Origin: Solobacterium sp.
Lineage (GTDB): Bacteria > Bacillota_I > Bacilli_A > Erysipelotrichales > Erysipelotrichaceae
NCBI GenBank assembly: GCA_017512725.1
Contig: JAFWEW010000002.1
Coordinates: forward strand, 58,517 to 122,516
Direction: 5' to 3'
DNA length: 64,000 nt
This document shows positions 37,532 through 46,705 of this stretch, one piece after another; the stretch's first letter is position 1; each line of letters opens with the position of its first letter. The notes below the pieces were generated by a model. That model was not told where the DNA came from, made no database searches, and saw nothing but the letters and a program-made list of their open reading frames with translations. Position numbers and translations under genes: made by a program.

Positions 37532-39466
37532 ATGATGAAACGTTTCCTTTCCATTGCCCTGAGCATCGTTATGGCATTTGGCTGTACGATCGGTGTCCGG
37601 GCTGAAGGTGAAGATAATTCAAAGTTTGATGAGTTCCAGACGGAGCTGTTCGTGGAGTTCATGGAGAATGACTACCTGACGATGCATTATACCGTCAAAG
37701 ACTACGGGAAGTACGGCATTGAAAAACCGGAACTGATCGCGGGCAAAGCGGACTGGCAGTCGTTTGAAGACGAAGCCAACCGGCTCCAGGACTGTCTGGA
37801 CCGGCTCCATAAGTTTGATCCGGATACGCTTTCTGAGCGTCAGAAAGCCGAATACGATTCGATTGAGCAGTACCTTGAAAGTATGATCGGGCTGAACCGC
37901 CTGCCGGCCGTATCTGCCTACTTTGAACCGGGCAACGGCATCCATGACAATCTGCTGACCAATTTCACGGAATTCGTCTTTTATGAAAAAGGAGATATCG
38001 AGGATTACCTGACGGTACTTGAAAGTGTTCCGCAGTTCATGGAAGATGCCGTGGATGTCACAAAGCGGCAGGCGGAAGCCGGCTATTTCATGACCGACAG
38101 TGCACTGGATGAGACACTGGATTCGATCCGGGAATTTACGGCAAAGAAAAATGACAATGAACTGATCATTATCTTTGATGAAGCCCTCGCGGCGATGAGT
38201 GACCTCACGGAAGAAGAACGCGCGCAGTACAGTCAGCGCAACCGTGAGATCGTATTGAACAGTTACATTCCTTCCTACGAAAAAACCGCTGACGTGCTGG
38301 CCAATCTGCGCGGCTCCCGGAACTTTGAGGGCGGCATGAGCAGTTATAAAGACGGCGGCAGCGAGTACTACAAGTGGCTGGTTCAGCTGAAAACGTCTTC
38401 GAGAGATTCGATTGAGAGTCAGCTGGATCTCTGCACGGGTATCCTGAACGATCTGATCGATCAGTACATCACGCTGGTCATGACCAACCCGAATGCGGAA
38501 AACGCCTATAACAGTGAAACGGTGGCATACAAGACTCCGGATGAGATCCTTGGCTACCTCAGCACCCACCTGAATGATTATCCGGACGCTGCGGATGTGA
38601 CCTATCAGTATTCCTATCTGGATCCTTCCGTTGCCAGCGATTCGGTCGTTGCCTATTACGTTGTCCCGCCGCTGGATGACTACCGGCACAATGTCGTACG
38701 CATCAACGGCGATAATGTCTCGGATGAAAATGATCTCTATGAGACACTTGCCCACGAAGGGTTCCCGGGTCATCTGTATCAGAACACCTGGTACCTTGCC
38801 CAGAACCCGAATCCCCTGTCTTCCGCGATCAGTCAGATCGGTTATTCGGAAGGCTGGGCCATGTACAGTGAAATGGTTGCCTGGGATATCAGCGGCCTCA
38901 GCGAAGGTGCACGGGAACTCCATAAGATCTATGTCGCACTCAGTTATATCGAAGATGCGGCAGTGGATCTTGGCGTCAACGGTCTTGGCTGGACAGTCGA
39001 TGATCTGGCGGACTGGCTGAATTCCCTTGGCCTCAATCCGGCCAGTGCACAGGATCTCTATGACTTTGTGATCAATTATCCGGGGATGCTGCTGCCGTAT
39101 GGCGTGGGAATGGCACGGTTCATGACCATGCGCCAGATTGCCGAAGAAGAACTCGGTTCGGATTTTAATCTGAAGGAATTCCATCAGGCGATGCTCAAAA
39201 ACGGATCCCGTCCGTTTGAGGATGTGCAGAAAGATCTGAACGACTACCTCGGCAAAGGCGAACAGCTGTTTGAAGGCGAAGGGCCGATGGTCATGCCGAC
39301 TCCGGTCCCGGTGGAAAAGCCGGAAATCAGCAATCCGGCTGCACTGCTGAATCTGGACCACTATGTTGAACCGTATGTTTTCTACTTTACGGGAGGGTCT
39401 TTGATCCTGGCGATTATTATGCTGATCCTGCGCGGACGGCAGGACAGAAAGGATCCGCTTGCGTAA
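37532..39466 (+). CDS. Exported DUF885 (M32/M3-like metallopeptidase fold) protein
   Basis: A 644-residue protein with a signal peptide (1-24), a long helical domain, and a C-terminal TM (about 618-640) with a basic tail that would hold it on the outer face of the membrane. The zinc-type motif HEGFPGH (408-414) and a downstream SEGWAMYSE fit the DUF885 family, whose helical fold resembles M2/M3/M32 carboxypeptidases; the substrate is not known. Two ATGs (37532, 37535) are possible; AGGAGG is 9 nt before the first. Its stop lies within the next gene. Confidence 0.85.
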   Translation: MMKRFLSIALSIVMAFGCTIGVRAEGEDNSKFDEFQTELFVEFMENDYLTMHYTVKDYGKYGIEKPELIAGKADWQSFEDEANRLQDCLDRLHKFDPDTLSERQKAEYDSIEQYLESMIGLNRLPAVSAYFEPGNGIHDNLLTNFTEFVFYEKGDIEDYLTVLESVPQFMEDAVDVTKRQAEAGYFMTDSALDETLDSIREFTAKKNDNELIIIFDEALAAMSDLTEEERAQYSQRNREIVLNSYIPSYEKTADVLANLRGSRNFEGGMSSYKDGGSEYYKWLVQLKTSSRDSIESQLDLCTGILNDLIDQYITLVMTNPNAENAYNSETVAYKTPDEILGYLSTHLNDYPDAADVTYQYSYLDPSVASDSVVAYYVVPPLDDYRHNVVRINGDNVSDENDLYETLAHEGFPGHLYQNTWYLAQNPNPLSSAISQIGYSEGWAMYSEMVAWDISGLSEGARELHKIYVALSYIEDAAVDLGVNGLGWTVDDLADWLNSLGLNPASAQDLYDFVINYPGMLLPYGVGMARFMTMRQIAEEELGSDFNLKEFHQAMLKNGSRPFEDVQKDLNDYLGKGEQLFEGEGPMVMPTPVPVEKPEISNPAALLNLDHYVEPYVFYFTGGSLILAIIMLILRGRQDRKDPLA

Positions 39467-40811
39467 AGCAGGAACGGTAGTTCTTGCCTGTCTGCTTCTG
39501 ACCGGCTGCGCACAGAAAGCGGAACCGGAACCAGAGCGTGTCATCACGGCTCCGGAATCGGAAGAAACGGTCGAGGTCCTTGCGGTCCCGGCGGTGCGTG
39601 TCAACTACGGAACGGTAAAGAAGAAGGCGGAAGAAGCTGCCGAAACAATCAGACAGGGAAACTGGGAAGGACTCGCTTCCCTCTTTTCGCATTCTTCCGC
39701 AGAAACCTTCAGCGCTTCTGCTCTGAAGGAACAGTTCCATTCCGTTTCGGAAGGCCCGTATGAACCGATTGAGGCAGATCCCGTGATCCGGGAGGATGTC
39801 ATGGGCGGAATCGTACTGGTATCCTGCAGTGAAGGGATACTCGAATGTGCATTCCGGCTGAATGATTCGCTTGAGATTGAAACTCTGGAATGTGCGCTTC
39901 GCCCGTCCATCGAAGACCGGGTGGAAGAAACCGAAGACTGGCGGGAAATTGTGATCACCGCCGGCAATGCGCCGGTGATTACCGGTATCCTCACGCTGCC
40001 GGCTGATAAGGAAAATGCGCCGGTCGCTGTGCTGATGGGGGAGATGCTGAATGATGAGAGGGATGCCTCCGGCAGCAATTCCGATTTCCGGAAAGAGCTT
40101 GCGCATGGGCTTGCGGAACACGGCATTGCCAGTGTCCGCTTCGACGCAAGACTTGCGGAAGATCCGGTTCTGACATCCGTATTCGGATGGGATTTCCGGA
40201 GCGTACTCAGCGAGGACTTCGCTTCGATCGTACATTCGCTTGAACACTATCCGGTGAACGCTGCCAAAATCATCTATGTCGGACACGGGGCGGCCGGGGC
40301 ACTTGGCTATGGACTTGTCCGTGCGCATTTTGAAATTACCGGCGGACTGGTGCTGATCAATGCGCCGTTTGAAGATGACGGAGCACATCTGTTTGCCCGC
40401 TCCGTCTGGATCGATGAAGAGACGGCAGATGAAGCAGTGGAAGCCCTGCAGAATAAAGAAGACGAATCGAAGATGATCGGCGGCTATCCGCTTTCCTGGT
40501 GGAGCCAGTGGCAGGACATGGGTGCGCTTGTCTATACGCGCTACGTGGCGATCCCGATCCTGATCCAGCAGGGAGAAGAGGATCAGATCGTACTGCTGAA
40601 AGAAGATTATAACCGCTGGAAGACTCAGAAGGGCTCCAATGTCACAATGAAAAGCTATGAGGATATCGGGCATGATCTGAAAACAGAGGATGGCGACTTC
40701 GAAGAGAAGATCGCAGAGGATATTGCGGACTGGATCAACGGCATCGATATCAACAAGAAGGAAGATGCCAGTTCGAAGAAGACCGCTTCTCAGACAGGAC
40801 GGAGATCATGA
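39459..40811 (+). CDS. Alpha/beta-hydrolase-like lipoprotein lacking the nucleophile serine
   Basis: A 450-residue lipoprotein: signal with LTGC (C17), a DUF3887-like helical domain (about 48-135) and an alpha/beta-hydrolase domain (about 160-430). At the nucleophile elbow the usual GHSxGG reads GHGAAG, with G277 in place of serine; the acid D375 and the base H405 (DIGHD) are kept. The domain may no longer hydrolyse esters or peptides. It starts with TTG, 5 nt behind AAAGGA and overlapping the DUF885 stop by 8 nt, so the two exported proteins are coupled. It also overlaps ung. Confidence 0.78.
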   Translation: MRKAGTVVLACLLLTGCAQKAEPEPERVITAPESEETVEVLAVPAVRVNYGTVKKKAEEAAETIRQGNWEGLASLFSHSSAETFSASALKEQFHSVSEGPYEPIEADPVIREDVMGGIVLVSCSEGILECAFRLNDSLEIETLECALRPSIEDRVEETEDWREIVITAGNAPVITGILTLPADKENAPVAVLMGEMLNDERDASGSNSDFRKELAHGLAEHGIASVRFDARLAEDPVLTSVFGWDFRSVLSEDFASIVHSLEHYPVNAAKIIYVGHGAAGALGYGLVRAHFEITGGLVLINAPFEDDGAHLFARSVWIDEETADEAVEALQNKEDESKMIGGYPLSWWSQWQDMGALVYTRYVAIPILIQQGEEDQIVLLKEDYNRWKTQKGSNVTMKSYEDIGHDLKTEDGDFEEKIAEDIADWINGIDINKKEDASSKKTASQTGRRS

Positions 40812-41476
40812 AGCACAACGAGTGGTACCCATGGCTGCAGGAAGAATGGCAGCAGCCGTACTTCAAAACACTGGCAGCGTTTATTCACGAACAGTATGAA
40901 ACAAGGGTGATCTATCCACCCAAGCATCTGGTGTTCAGTGCGTTTGAGGCCTGTGACTATCCGGATGTCAAAGTCGTGATCCTCGGTCAGGATCCCTACC
41001 ACGAACCGGGCCAGGCACACGGTATGTGTTTCTCGGTCAATCCGGGGGTTGAGATCCCGCCAAGCCTGATCAACATCTATCATGAACTGGAGACCGACTG
41101 CGGCTGCCGGATGCCGAACAACGGTTATCTGATGCCCTGGGCAGAGCAGGGTGTATTTCTGCTCAACACCGTGATGACGGTAGAGCGGGGCAGAGCGAAT
41201 TCGCATCAGGGAAAAGGCTGGGAGACGTTTACCGATCATGTGATCCAGCACATCAACGAAAAAGAAGAACCGGTGGTCTTCCTGCTCTGGGGCAGGAACG
41301 CCCGGAACAAGGCACCGATGATTGATCGGACAAAGCATCTGGTGCTGGAGGCAGCACACCCGTCCCCGCTGAGCGCCTACCGCGGGTTCCTCGGGTGCCG
41401 GCATTTCTCGAAAGCCAATGTGTTCCTGAAGGAACACGGCAGGGAACCGATCCGCTGGCAGATTGAAGATCTATGA
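40808..41476 (+). CDS. ung: Uracil-DNA glycosylase (family 1)
   Basis: A 222-residue UDG with the water-activating loop GQDPYH (60-65), NTVMTVERG and the minor-groove loop HPSPLSAYRG; all key residues are intact. It removes uracil from DNA to start base-excision repair. It overlaps the genes on both sides by 4 nt, so it is part of the DUF885-hydrolase-ung-folC unit. Confidence 0.97.
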   Translation: MKHNEWYPWLQEEWQQPYFKTLAAFIHEQYETRVIYPPKHLVFSAFEACDYPDVKVVILGQDPYHEPGQAHGMCFSVNPGVEIPPSLINIYHELETDCGCRMPNNGYLMPWAEQGVFLLNTVMTVERGRANSHQGKGWETFTDHVIQHINEKEEPVVFLLWGRNARNKAPMIDRTKHLVLEAAHPSPLSAYRGFLGCRHFSKANVFLKEHGREPIRWQIEDL

Positions 41477-42684
41477 GATTTGAAACCTACGAAGAAGCCG
41501 AGCAGTGGGTGCTCGGCAGAAAATCGATCCTGGTTTACTATGAGCCGTTTGCGGAAGCGATGCATATGCTTGGCGATCCGCAGAACGGCCTTTCGTATGT
41601 TCATGTCGCAGGTACCAACGGCAAGGGAAGTACGTGCCGGTTCCTGTATGATATCTGCCAGAAACAGTATCCGAAGGTCGGACTGTATACCTCACCGCAT
41701 CTGGAAAACATCCGTGATCGGATCCGCATCAATGATCAGTGGATCCCGGAAGAAGTGTTCCTGCGTTATGTGAATGATCATATGGATGTGATCGAAGCCT
41801 GCAATCTTGGTATGGTAGGCATCTGCACGATGATGTGTTTTCTCTGGTTCCAGGAGGAACAGGTGGATCTTGCGGTGCTGGAAGTCTCCATGGGCGGCCG
41901 CTATGATACGACCAATGTGATCCGCAATCCACTTGTATCGGTCATTACTTCCATCAGCTATGATCATATGAATTTTCTCGGCAATACCCTGCAGGAGATC
42001 GCAGGTGAAAAAGCCGGCATCATCAAGGAACACTGCCCCGTTGTACTGGGCAGGCTTCCGGAAAAAGCGTATGAAGTGATTGCTGCATACGCAGCGGATA
42101 TGCAGGCGCCGTTGAAATGCTTTCCCGATTCGTTTTCCGAAACCGAAGACGGGTTTGTTCTGAAAGGGGTGCGGTACACATTGGGTTCTGCGGTTTCCTA
42201 TCAGAAACGCAACGCTGCCGTTTCCTTATGTGCGGCAGAGGAGATCGGCATTGACATTACTTCCGAGGCAGTAAAGGAATCCATTCACAGCAGTGTCTGG
42301 CCTGGCCGCTATGAAGTAATTCGGCACCATCCAAAAATCATCCTGGACGGGGCGCATAATCCCGAAGGGATCGAAGCACTCTTGGAAGCATCCTCTGCAG
42401 AACCGCGTCCGAAGATCGCAGTGTTCTCTGCCCTGAAAGACAAGCAGGGACAGCAGATGCGCAAACAGCTGGAAGAATCGTTTGATGAAGTGATCACGAC
42501 CGGATTTGCGCATGTCCGTGCCGACAGTACGGATCATCTCGGAGGCAGCTGCGTGATCTCCGACTGGAAGGAAGCAATCGAAACCGCGGTCCGAAAAGCA
42601 GGGGAAAATGGAACGGTAATCATCACCGGATCCCTGTATTTTATCAGTGCAGTTCGCGCTTATCTCAAAAACAAAAAACAGTAA
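41473..42684 (+). CDS. folC: Folylpolyglutamate/dihydrofolate synthase
   Basis: A 403-residue Mur-ligase-like enzyme with P-loop AGTNGKGST (46-54), the SPHLENIRDRI loop and DGAHNPEG in the C-terminal domain. It adds glutamates to folates. It is short for the family (usually about 420-430) but complete in motifs. It overlaps ung by 4 nt. Confidence 0.93.
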   Translation: MRFETYEEAEQWVLGRKSILVYYEPFAEAMHMLGDPQNGLSYVHVAGTNGKGSTCRFLYDICQKQYPKVGLYTSPHLENIRDRIRINDQWIPEEVFLRYVNDHMDVIEACNLGMVGICTMMCFLWFQEEQVDLAVLEVSMGGRYDTTNVIRNPLVSVITSISYDHMNFLGNTLQEIAGEKAGIIKEHCPVVLGRLPEKAYEVIAAYAADMQAPLKCFPDSFSETEDGFVLKGVRYTLGSAVSYQKRNAAVSLCAAEEIGIDITSEAVKESIHSSVWPGRYEVIRHHPKIILDGAHNPEGIEALLEASSAEPRPKIAVFSALKDKQGQQMRKQLEESFDEVITTGFAHVRADSTDHLGGSCVISDWKEAIETAVRKAGENGTVIITGSLYFISAVRAYLKNKKQ

Positions 42685-42725
42685 ACGCATCGCCGGCGGT
42701 GCAGAACAAACCATCCGGCAAGGAG

Positions 42726-42750
42726 CCTGATCTTTGATGGATCAGGTTTT
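42726..42750 (+). terminator. Terminator after folC
   Basis: CCTGATC/GATCAGG (42726-42732 with 42740-42746) closes a 7-nt loop, followed by TTTTC. A TATAAT at 42823-42828 downstream is a possible -10 of the glgC operon, without a clear -35. Confidence 0.85.
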
Positions 42751-42873
42751 CGTTTGGGAACGAAAAACGGCGCAAGAGCGGAACCGCGCTGTAATTCTGC
42801 GAAAAAATCGAAATAATTACGTTATAATGAAAGCGTTATCATTACTTAATAGTTCAGGAGGCAAAATATAATC

Positions 42874-44007
42874 ATGAGAGCGAACAGTATGGTGGCCATG
42901 ATTCTTGCAGGGGGACGCGGATCCCGTCTGTATGATCTGACCAAGAAAGTCGCAAAGCCGGCTGTCCATTTTGGCGGCAAGTACCGGATCATCGACTTTC
43001 CACTCAGCAACTGCGCAAACTCCGACATTCAGACCGTCGGTGTTTTGACGCAGTACGAATCCGTCTTACTGAACTCCTATGTCGCACGGGACCACTACTG
43101 GGGTCTCGATACGAACGACGGCGGAGTTTATGTACTGACACCGCGTGAGCGTGACGACACGAATCTGGAAGTGTACCGCGGAACCGCTGATGCGATCACC
43201 GCAAACATCGATTTCCTCGACAACATCAATCCGGAATATGTGCTCATTCTCTCAGGCGACCACATCTACAAGATGAACTATGACAAGATGCTGGATTACC
43301 ACAAGAAGATGAATGCGGACGCAACCATCGCCGTACGTGAAGTTTCCCTCAAGGAAGCTACCCGTTTCGGAATCATGAACACGAACAAGGACGACATGAT
43401 CGTTGAGTTCGAAGAAAAGCCCGCTCATCCCAAGAGCAATCTCGCATCCATGGGTATCTACATCTTCACCTACAAGACACTCCGCAAGTATCTCGTAGCT
43501 GATGCAAAGAACCCGGATTCCAACCATGACTTCGGAAAAGACATCATTCCTGGTTTCCTGAATGATAAGAGAAGGCTTACCGCTTACCGTTTCCGCGGCT
43601 ACTGGAAGGATGTCGGAACCGTTGATTCTCTCTGGGAGGCAAACATGGATCTGCTGCAGGACAAGGCAGAGCTCGACCTCGGCGATCCGACCTGGAAGAT
43701 CTATACCGAAGATGTCAACGCACTTCCGCAGTACATTGGACCGGAAGCCAAGGTGGAACACTGCTATGTTACACAGGGCAGCGTGATCGAAGGCACAGCG
43801 GTCAATTCCGTAATCGGAACAAACGTATACATCGGCAAGGGTGCCAAGGTAATTGACAGTGTCATTCAGCCGGGCGCAAAGATCGGTGACGGCGCAACGG
43901 TTACCCGCTGCATCGTAGCGGATGACGTGGATGTTCCGGCCGGTGCCGTATGCGGATCCAAGAACAGTGCAGAGATCCAGCTTGTGGCTGGCAAGGTAAG
44001 TGAGTGA
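42874..44007 (+). CDS. glgC: Glucose-1-phosphate adenylyltransferase, catalytic subunit
   Basis: A 377-residue nucleotidyltransferase with the GGRGSRL nucleotide loop (13-19), KPAVHFGG, the GDHIYKM metal site and a C-terminal left-handed beta-helix. It makes ADP-glucose for glycogen synthesis. It overlaps or abuts glgD, forming glgC-glgD-glgA, an arrangement known in Firmicutes in which GlgD modulates GlgC. Confidence 0.96.
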   Translation: MRANSMVAMILAGGRGSRLYDLTKKVAKPAVHFGGKYRIIDFPLSNCANSDIQTVGVLTQYESVLLNSYVARDHYWGLDTNDGGVYVLTPRERDDTNLEVYRGTADAITANIDFLDNINPEYVLILSGDHIYKMNYDKMLDYHKKMNADATIAVREVSLKEATRFGIMNTNKDDMIVEFEEKPAHPKSNLASMGIYIFTYKTLRKYLVADAKNPDSNHDFGKDIIPGFLNDKRRLTAYRFRGYWKDVGTVDSLWEANMDLLQDKAELDLGDPTWKIYTEDVNALPQYIGPEAKVEHCYVTQGSVIEGTAVNSVIGTNVYIGKGAKVIDSVIQPGAKIGDGATVTRCIVADDVDVPAGAVCGSKNSAEIQLVAGKVSE

Positions 44008-44023
44008 GGAAGGAGAGACAGAT

Positions 44024-45136
44024 ATGCGTGCATTAGGAATTATCAGTTTTGAAGACAGTACGGCGAATATCGAAGGTCTCTGCGATCATCGTCCGGTACC
44101 TGCAATCGCGTTCATGGGACGCTACCGTATTATCGACTTCATTTTGAGCAACATGACCAACTCCGGCATCGGAAACGTTCAGGTCTATGCAAAGGAAAAA
44201 CCGCGCAACCTGATCGAGCATCTCGGTGACGGCAAGCACTACAACATCAACTCCAAGCGCGGAAAGCTCCGCATCCTCTATGGTGAGAAGAGTTTCTCCT
44301 CGGATGTCTATAACCACGATGTCGCAAACTACATGCTCAACATGCAGTACATCGAAGAAGATCCGAATCCGTATGTTGTGATCGCTCCGAGTTACTTCGT
44401 ATATCAGATCGACTTCAACGATGTGCTGAACCAGCATATTGAAAGCCGTGCAGATATCACACTGCTGTATGCGAACATCAAGGATGCCAAAACCTCCTGC
44501 CTGGGCTGCGATGTCGTCAAGATGGACAAGTTCAAGACCGTAACCGGTTTTGAAAAGAACCGCGGCAACCTCAAGAGTCAGACCATTTCGCTGGAAGCGT
44601 ATGTCATGACCAAGAAGCTGTTCATCGAACTGGTCAAGAAGGCTGCTGAGACTTCTTCCCTGTACTGGTTCAAGGATGTACTGGCAGATTCTGTTGCGGA
44701 TCTCGTAATCAAGGGATATCAGGTCAAGGGCTATGTTGCCTGCCTGAACTCGCTGCCGGAATTCTTCCGTACCTCCATGGAGCTGATCGATCACAAGAAG
44801 GCAATGCAGCTGTTCAAGCCGGGCTGGCCGATCTATACACAGACCAACGACAGCTGCCCGACCATCTTTGCGGAATCCGCAAAGGTCAAAAACAGCGTTG
44901 TTGCCAACGGCGCAACGATTGAAGGCGAAGTGGAAGGCTCCATTATCAGCCGCGGCGTAACTGTACGCAAGGGTGCTTCCGTCAAGAACTGCATCCTGCT
45001 TCCGGGTGCCTATATTGGCGAGAACGCCAAACTGGATCACGTCGTTGTCGACAAGTATGCGATCGTTCACCACGTGAAGAAGCTTGTCGGAACCGACGAA
45101 TCTCCGGTTTATGTAGCACGCAGAGACCGGATCTAA
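44024..45136 (+). CDS. glgD: GlgD, non-catalytic ADP-glucose pyrophosphorylase subunit
   Basis: A 370-residue homologue of GlgC. The N-terminal nucleotide loop GGxGxRL is replaced (MRALGIISFEDSTANIEGL), while the FMGRYRIIDF sugar-site region and beta-helix remain, as in Bacillus and Clostridium GlgD. It should be a regulatory partner that stimulates GlgC. ATG 44024 follows AAGGAGAG; a frame start at 44000 would overlap glgC. Confidence 0.93.
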   Translation: MRALGIISFEDSTANIEGLCDHRPVPAIAFMGRYRIIDFILSNMTNSGIGNVQVYAKEKPRNLIEHLGDGKHYNINSKRGKLRILYGEKSFSSDVYNHDVANYMLNMQYIEEDPNPYVVIAPSYFVYQIDFNDVLNQHIESRADITLLYANIKDAKTSCLGCDVVKMDKFKTVTGFEKNRGNLKSQTISLEAYVMTKKLFIELVKKAAETSSLYWFKDVLADSVADLVIKGYQVKGYVACLNSLPEFFRTSMELIDHKKAMQLFKPGWPIYTQTNDSCPTIFAESAKVKNSVVANGATIEGEVEGSIISRGVTVRKGASVKNCILLPGAYIGENAKLDHVVVDKYAIVHHVKKLVGTDESPVYVARRDRI

Positions 45137-45152
45137 TCGAAAGAGGTGTTTT

Positions 45153-46607
45153 ATGGGAAGATCAATTCTGTTTGTCGGGGGAGAAGCGCTGCCGTTCATT
45201 AAGACAGGCGGTCTGGCAGATGTCATGGCAAGTCTGCCGAACGCACTGGTAAAGCGCGGACACGACGCAAGAGTCGTCATTCCCCTGTACAAAAAAGTAA
45301 TTGAAAAGTATTACGATCAGCTGGAACGCATCGGTACCATTCAGGTTCACTCCGGATGGATCGATCAGCCGGCTACGTACTACACCGCAACGGTAGACGG
45401 TGTCGTGTATTACTTTGTCGAACATCAGCACTATTTTGAGCGTGACGGACTGTATGGATATGAAGACGACGGCGAACGCTTTGCCTTCTTCCAGAGAGCC
45501 GTGCTCGACATGATCTACTTTATCGACTGGTGGCCTAACATCATCCATTCCAATGACTGGCAGACCGGCATGGTGCCGCTGCTGTGTCATGCATGTTATG
45601 CGGATGATCAGCGCTATCAGCAGATCAAGCATGTGTACACGATTCACAACCTTGCCTTCCAGGGCAACTTCGGCGTCGACATGATGCCCAGCTGCCTTGG
45701 TCTGGATTATTACTACTTTGACAACGGCTCCATCAAATTCGATACCGGTATTTCCTTCATGAAGGCGGGTCTTGTCTATGCCGACAAGATTACGACCGTA
45801 TCGCCGACCTACTCCAGTGAAATCCTGACCCAGACCTATGGTGAGAAGATGGATTCCATCCTGCGCTACCGCAGAGATGATCTCTGGGGCATCGTCAACG
45901 GCATTGATACGAATGAATGGAACCCGAAGACCGACAAGCATCTGGCAAAGAACTATGATCTGCGCAGCTATGTCGGCGGCAAGAAAGCCAACAAGCTGGC
46001 ACTTCAGAAGGAACTTGGCCTGAAGGAAACCAATGATGTATGTATGATCGGTCTGGTATCCCGTCTGACCAATCAGAAGGGTGTTTATCTCATTACCGAC
46101 CGTCTGCAGGAAATCATGGGAATGGATGTCCAGTTTGTCGTACTCGGTACCGGTGAAGCAAATGCGGAGAACGCATTCAAGTGGATGGAGAACGAGTACA
46201 AAGGGAAAGGCGTCTATTACTGCGGGTACAACGAAGAGCTTGCACACCGGATCTATGCCGGTGCCGATCTCTTCCTGATGCCGTCACTGTATGAACCGTG
46301 CGGCATCGGCCAGCTGATTGCCATGCATTACGGAACCCTGCCGCTTGTCCGTGAGACCGGCGGTCTCAAGGATACCGTACATCCGTTCAACCAGTACACC
46401 GGCGAAGGCAACGGCTTCAGCTTCTGGGCGGTGAATGCGGATGACATGATCTACACCCTGCGCTGGGCGGTAGAGCAGTACTACGACAACAAGCCGGGAT
46501 GGAAGGGCCTCATCAAGAGCGCCATGACGACCGACGTATCGTGGGAACAGAGTGCCGGCATCTATGAACAGCTGTATTACCAGCTGTGCAACTGGCCGGA
46601 CAACTGA
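45153..46607 (+). CDS. glgA: Glycogen synthase (ADP-glucose)
   Basis: A 484-residue GT5 enzyme with KTGGLADV (17-24) for ADP-glucose and the C-terminal EPCGIGQL / ETGGLKDTV loops. It extends alpha-1,4 chains. It follows glgD by 16 nt with a AAAGAGG ribosome site and is the last gene of the operon. Confidence 0.97.
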   Translation: MGRSILFVGGEALPFIKTGGLADVMASLPNALVKRGHDARVVIPLYKKVIEKYYDQLERIGTIQVHSGWIDQPATYYTATVDGVVYYFVEHQHYFERDGLYGYEDDGERFAFFQRAVLDMIYFIDWWPNIIHSNDWQTGMVPLLCHACYADDQRYQQIKHVYTIHNLAFQGNFGVDMMPSCLGLDYYYFDNGSIKFDTGISFMKAGLVYADKITTVSPTYSSEILTQTYGEKMDSILRYRRDDLWGIVNGIDTNEWNPKTDKHLAKNYDLRSYVGGKKANKLALQKELGLKETNDVCMIGLVSRLTNQKGVYLITDRLQEIMGMDVQFVVLGTGEANAENAFKWMENEYKGKGVYYCGYNEELAHRIYAGADLFLMPSLYEPCGIGQLIAMHYGTLPLVRETGGLKDTVHPFNQYTGEGNGFSFWAVNADDMIYTLRWAVEQYYDNKPGWKGLIKSAMTTDVSWEQSAGIYEQLYYQLCNWPDN

Positions 46608-46628
46608 TCCACACAACAGTGTTTTACG

Positions 46629-46658
46629 GGCTGTGTTCTTCGGAGCACAGCCTTTTCT
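46629..46658 (+). terminator. Terminator of glgCDA
   Basis: A 10-bp stem GGCTGTGTTC/GAGCACAGCC capped by a TTCG tetraloop (46629-46638 with 46643-46652), followed by TTTTCTG. Confidence 0.9.
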
Positions 46659-46668
46659 GTTGGGAAAA

Positions 46669-46697
46669 TCGACTTTTCAGAGGGAAACTGCTATCCT
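46669..46697 (+). promoter_or_regulatory. Promoter of the second MATE gene, leaderless arrangement
   Basis: -35 TCGACT (46669-46674), a 17-nt spacer and -10 TATCCT (46692-46697) with the upstream TGC extension. The ATG at 46706 is only 8 nt beyond the -10, and no ribosome site is present. Confidence 0.6.
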
Positions 46698-46705
46698 TTT
46701 CCCCG

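Noticed and set aside
37619..39604. 661-codon open frame on the - strand opposite the DUF885 gene
   Set aside because: Shadow frame; the + strand encodes a signal peptide, HEGFPGH motif and C-terminal TM in a proper operon.
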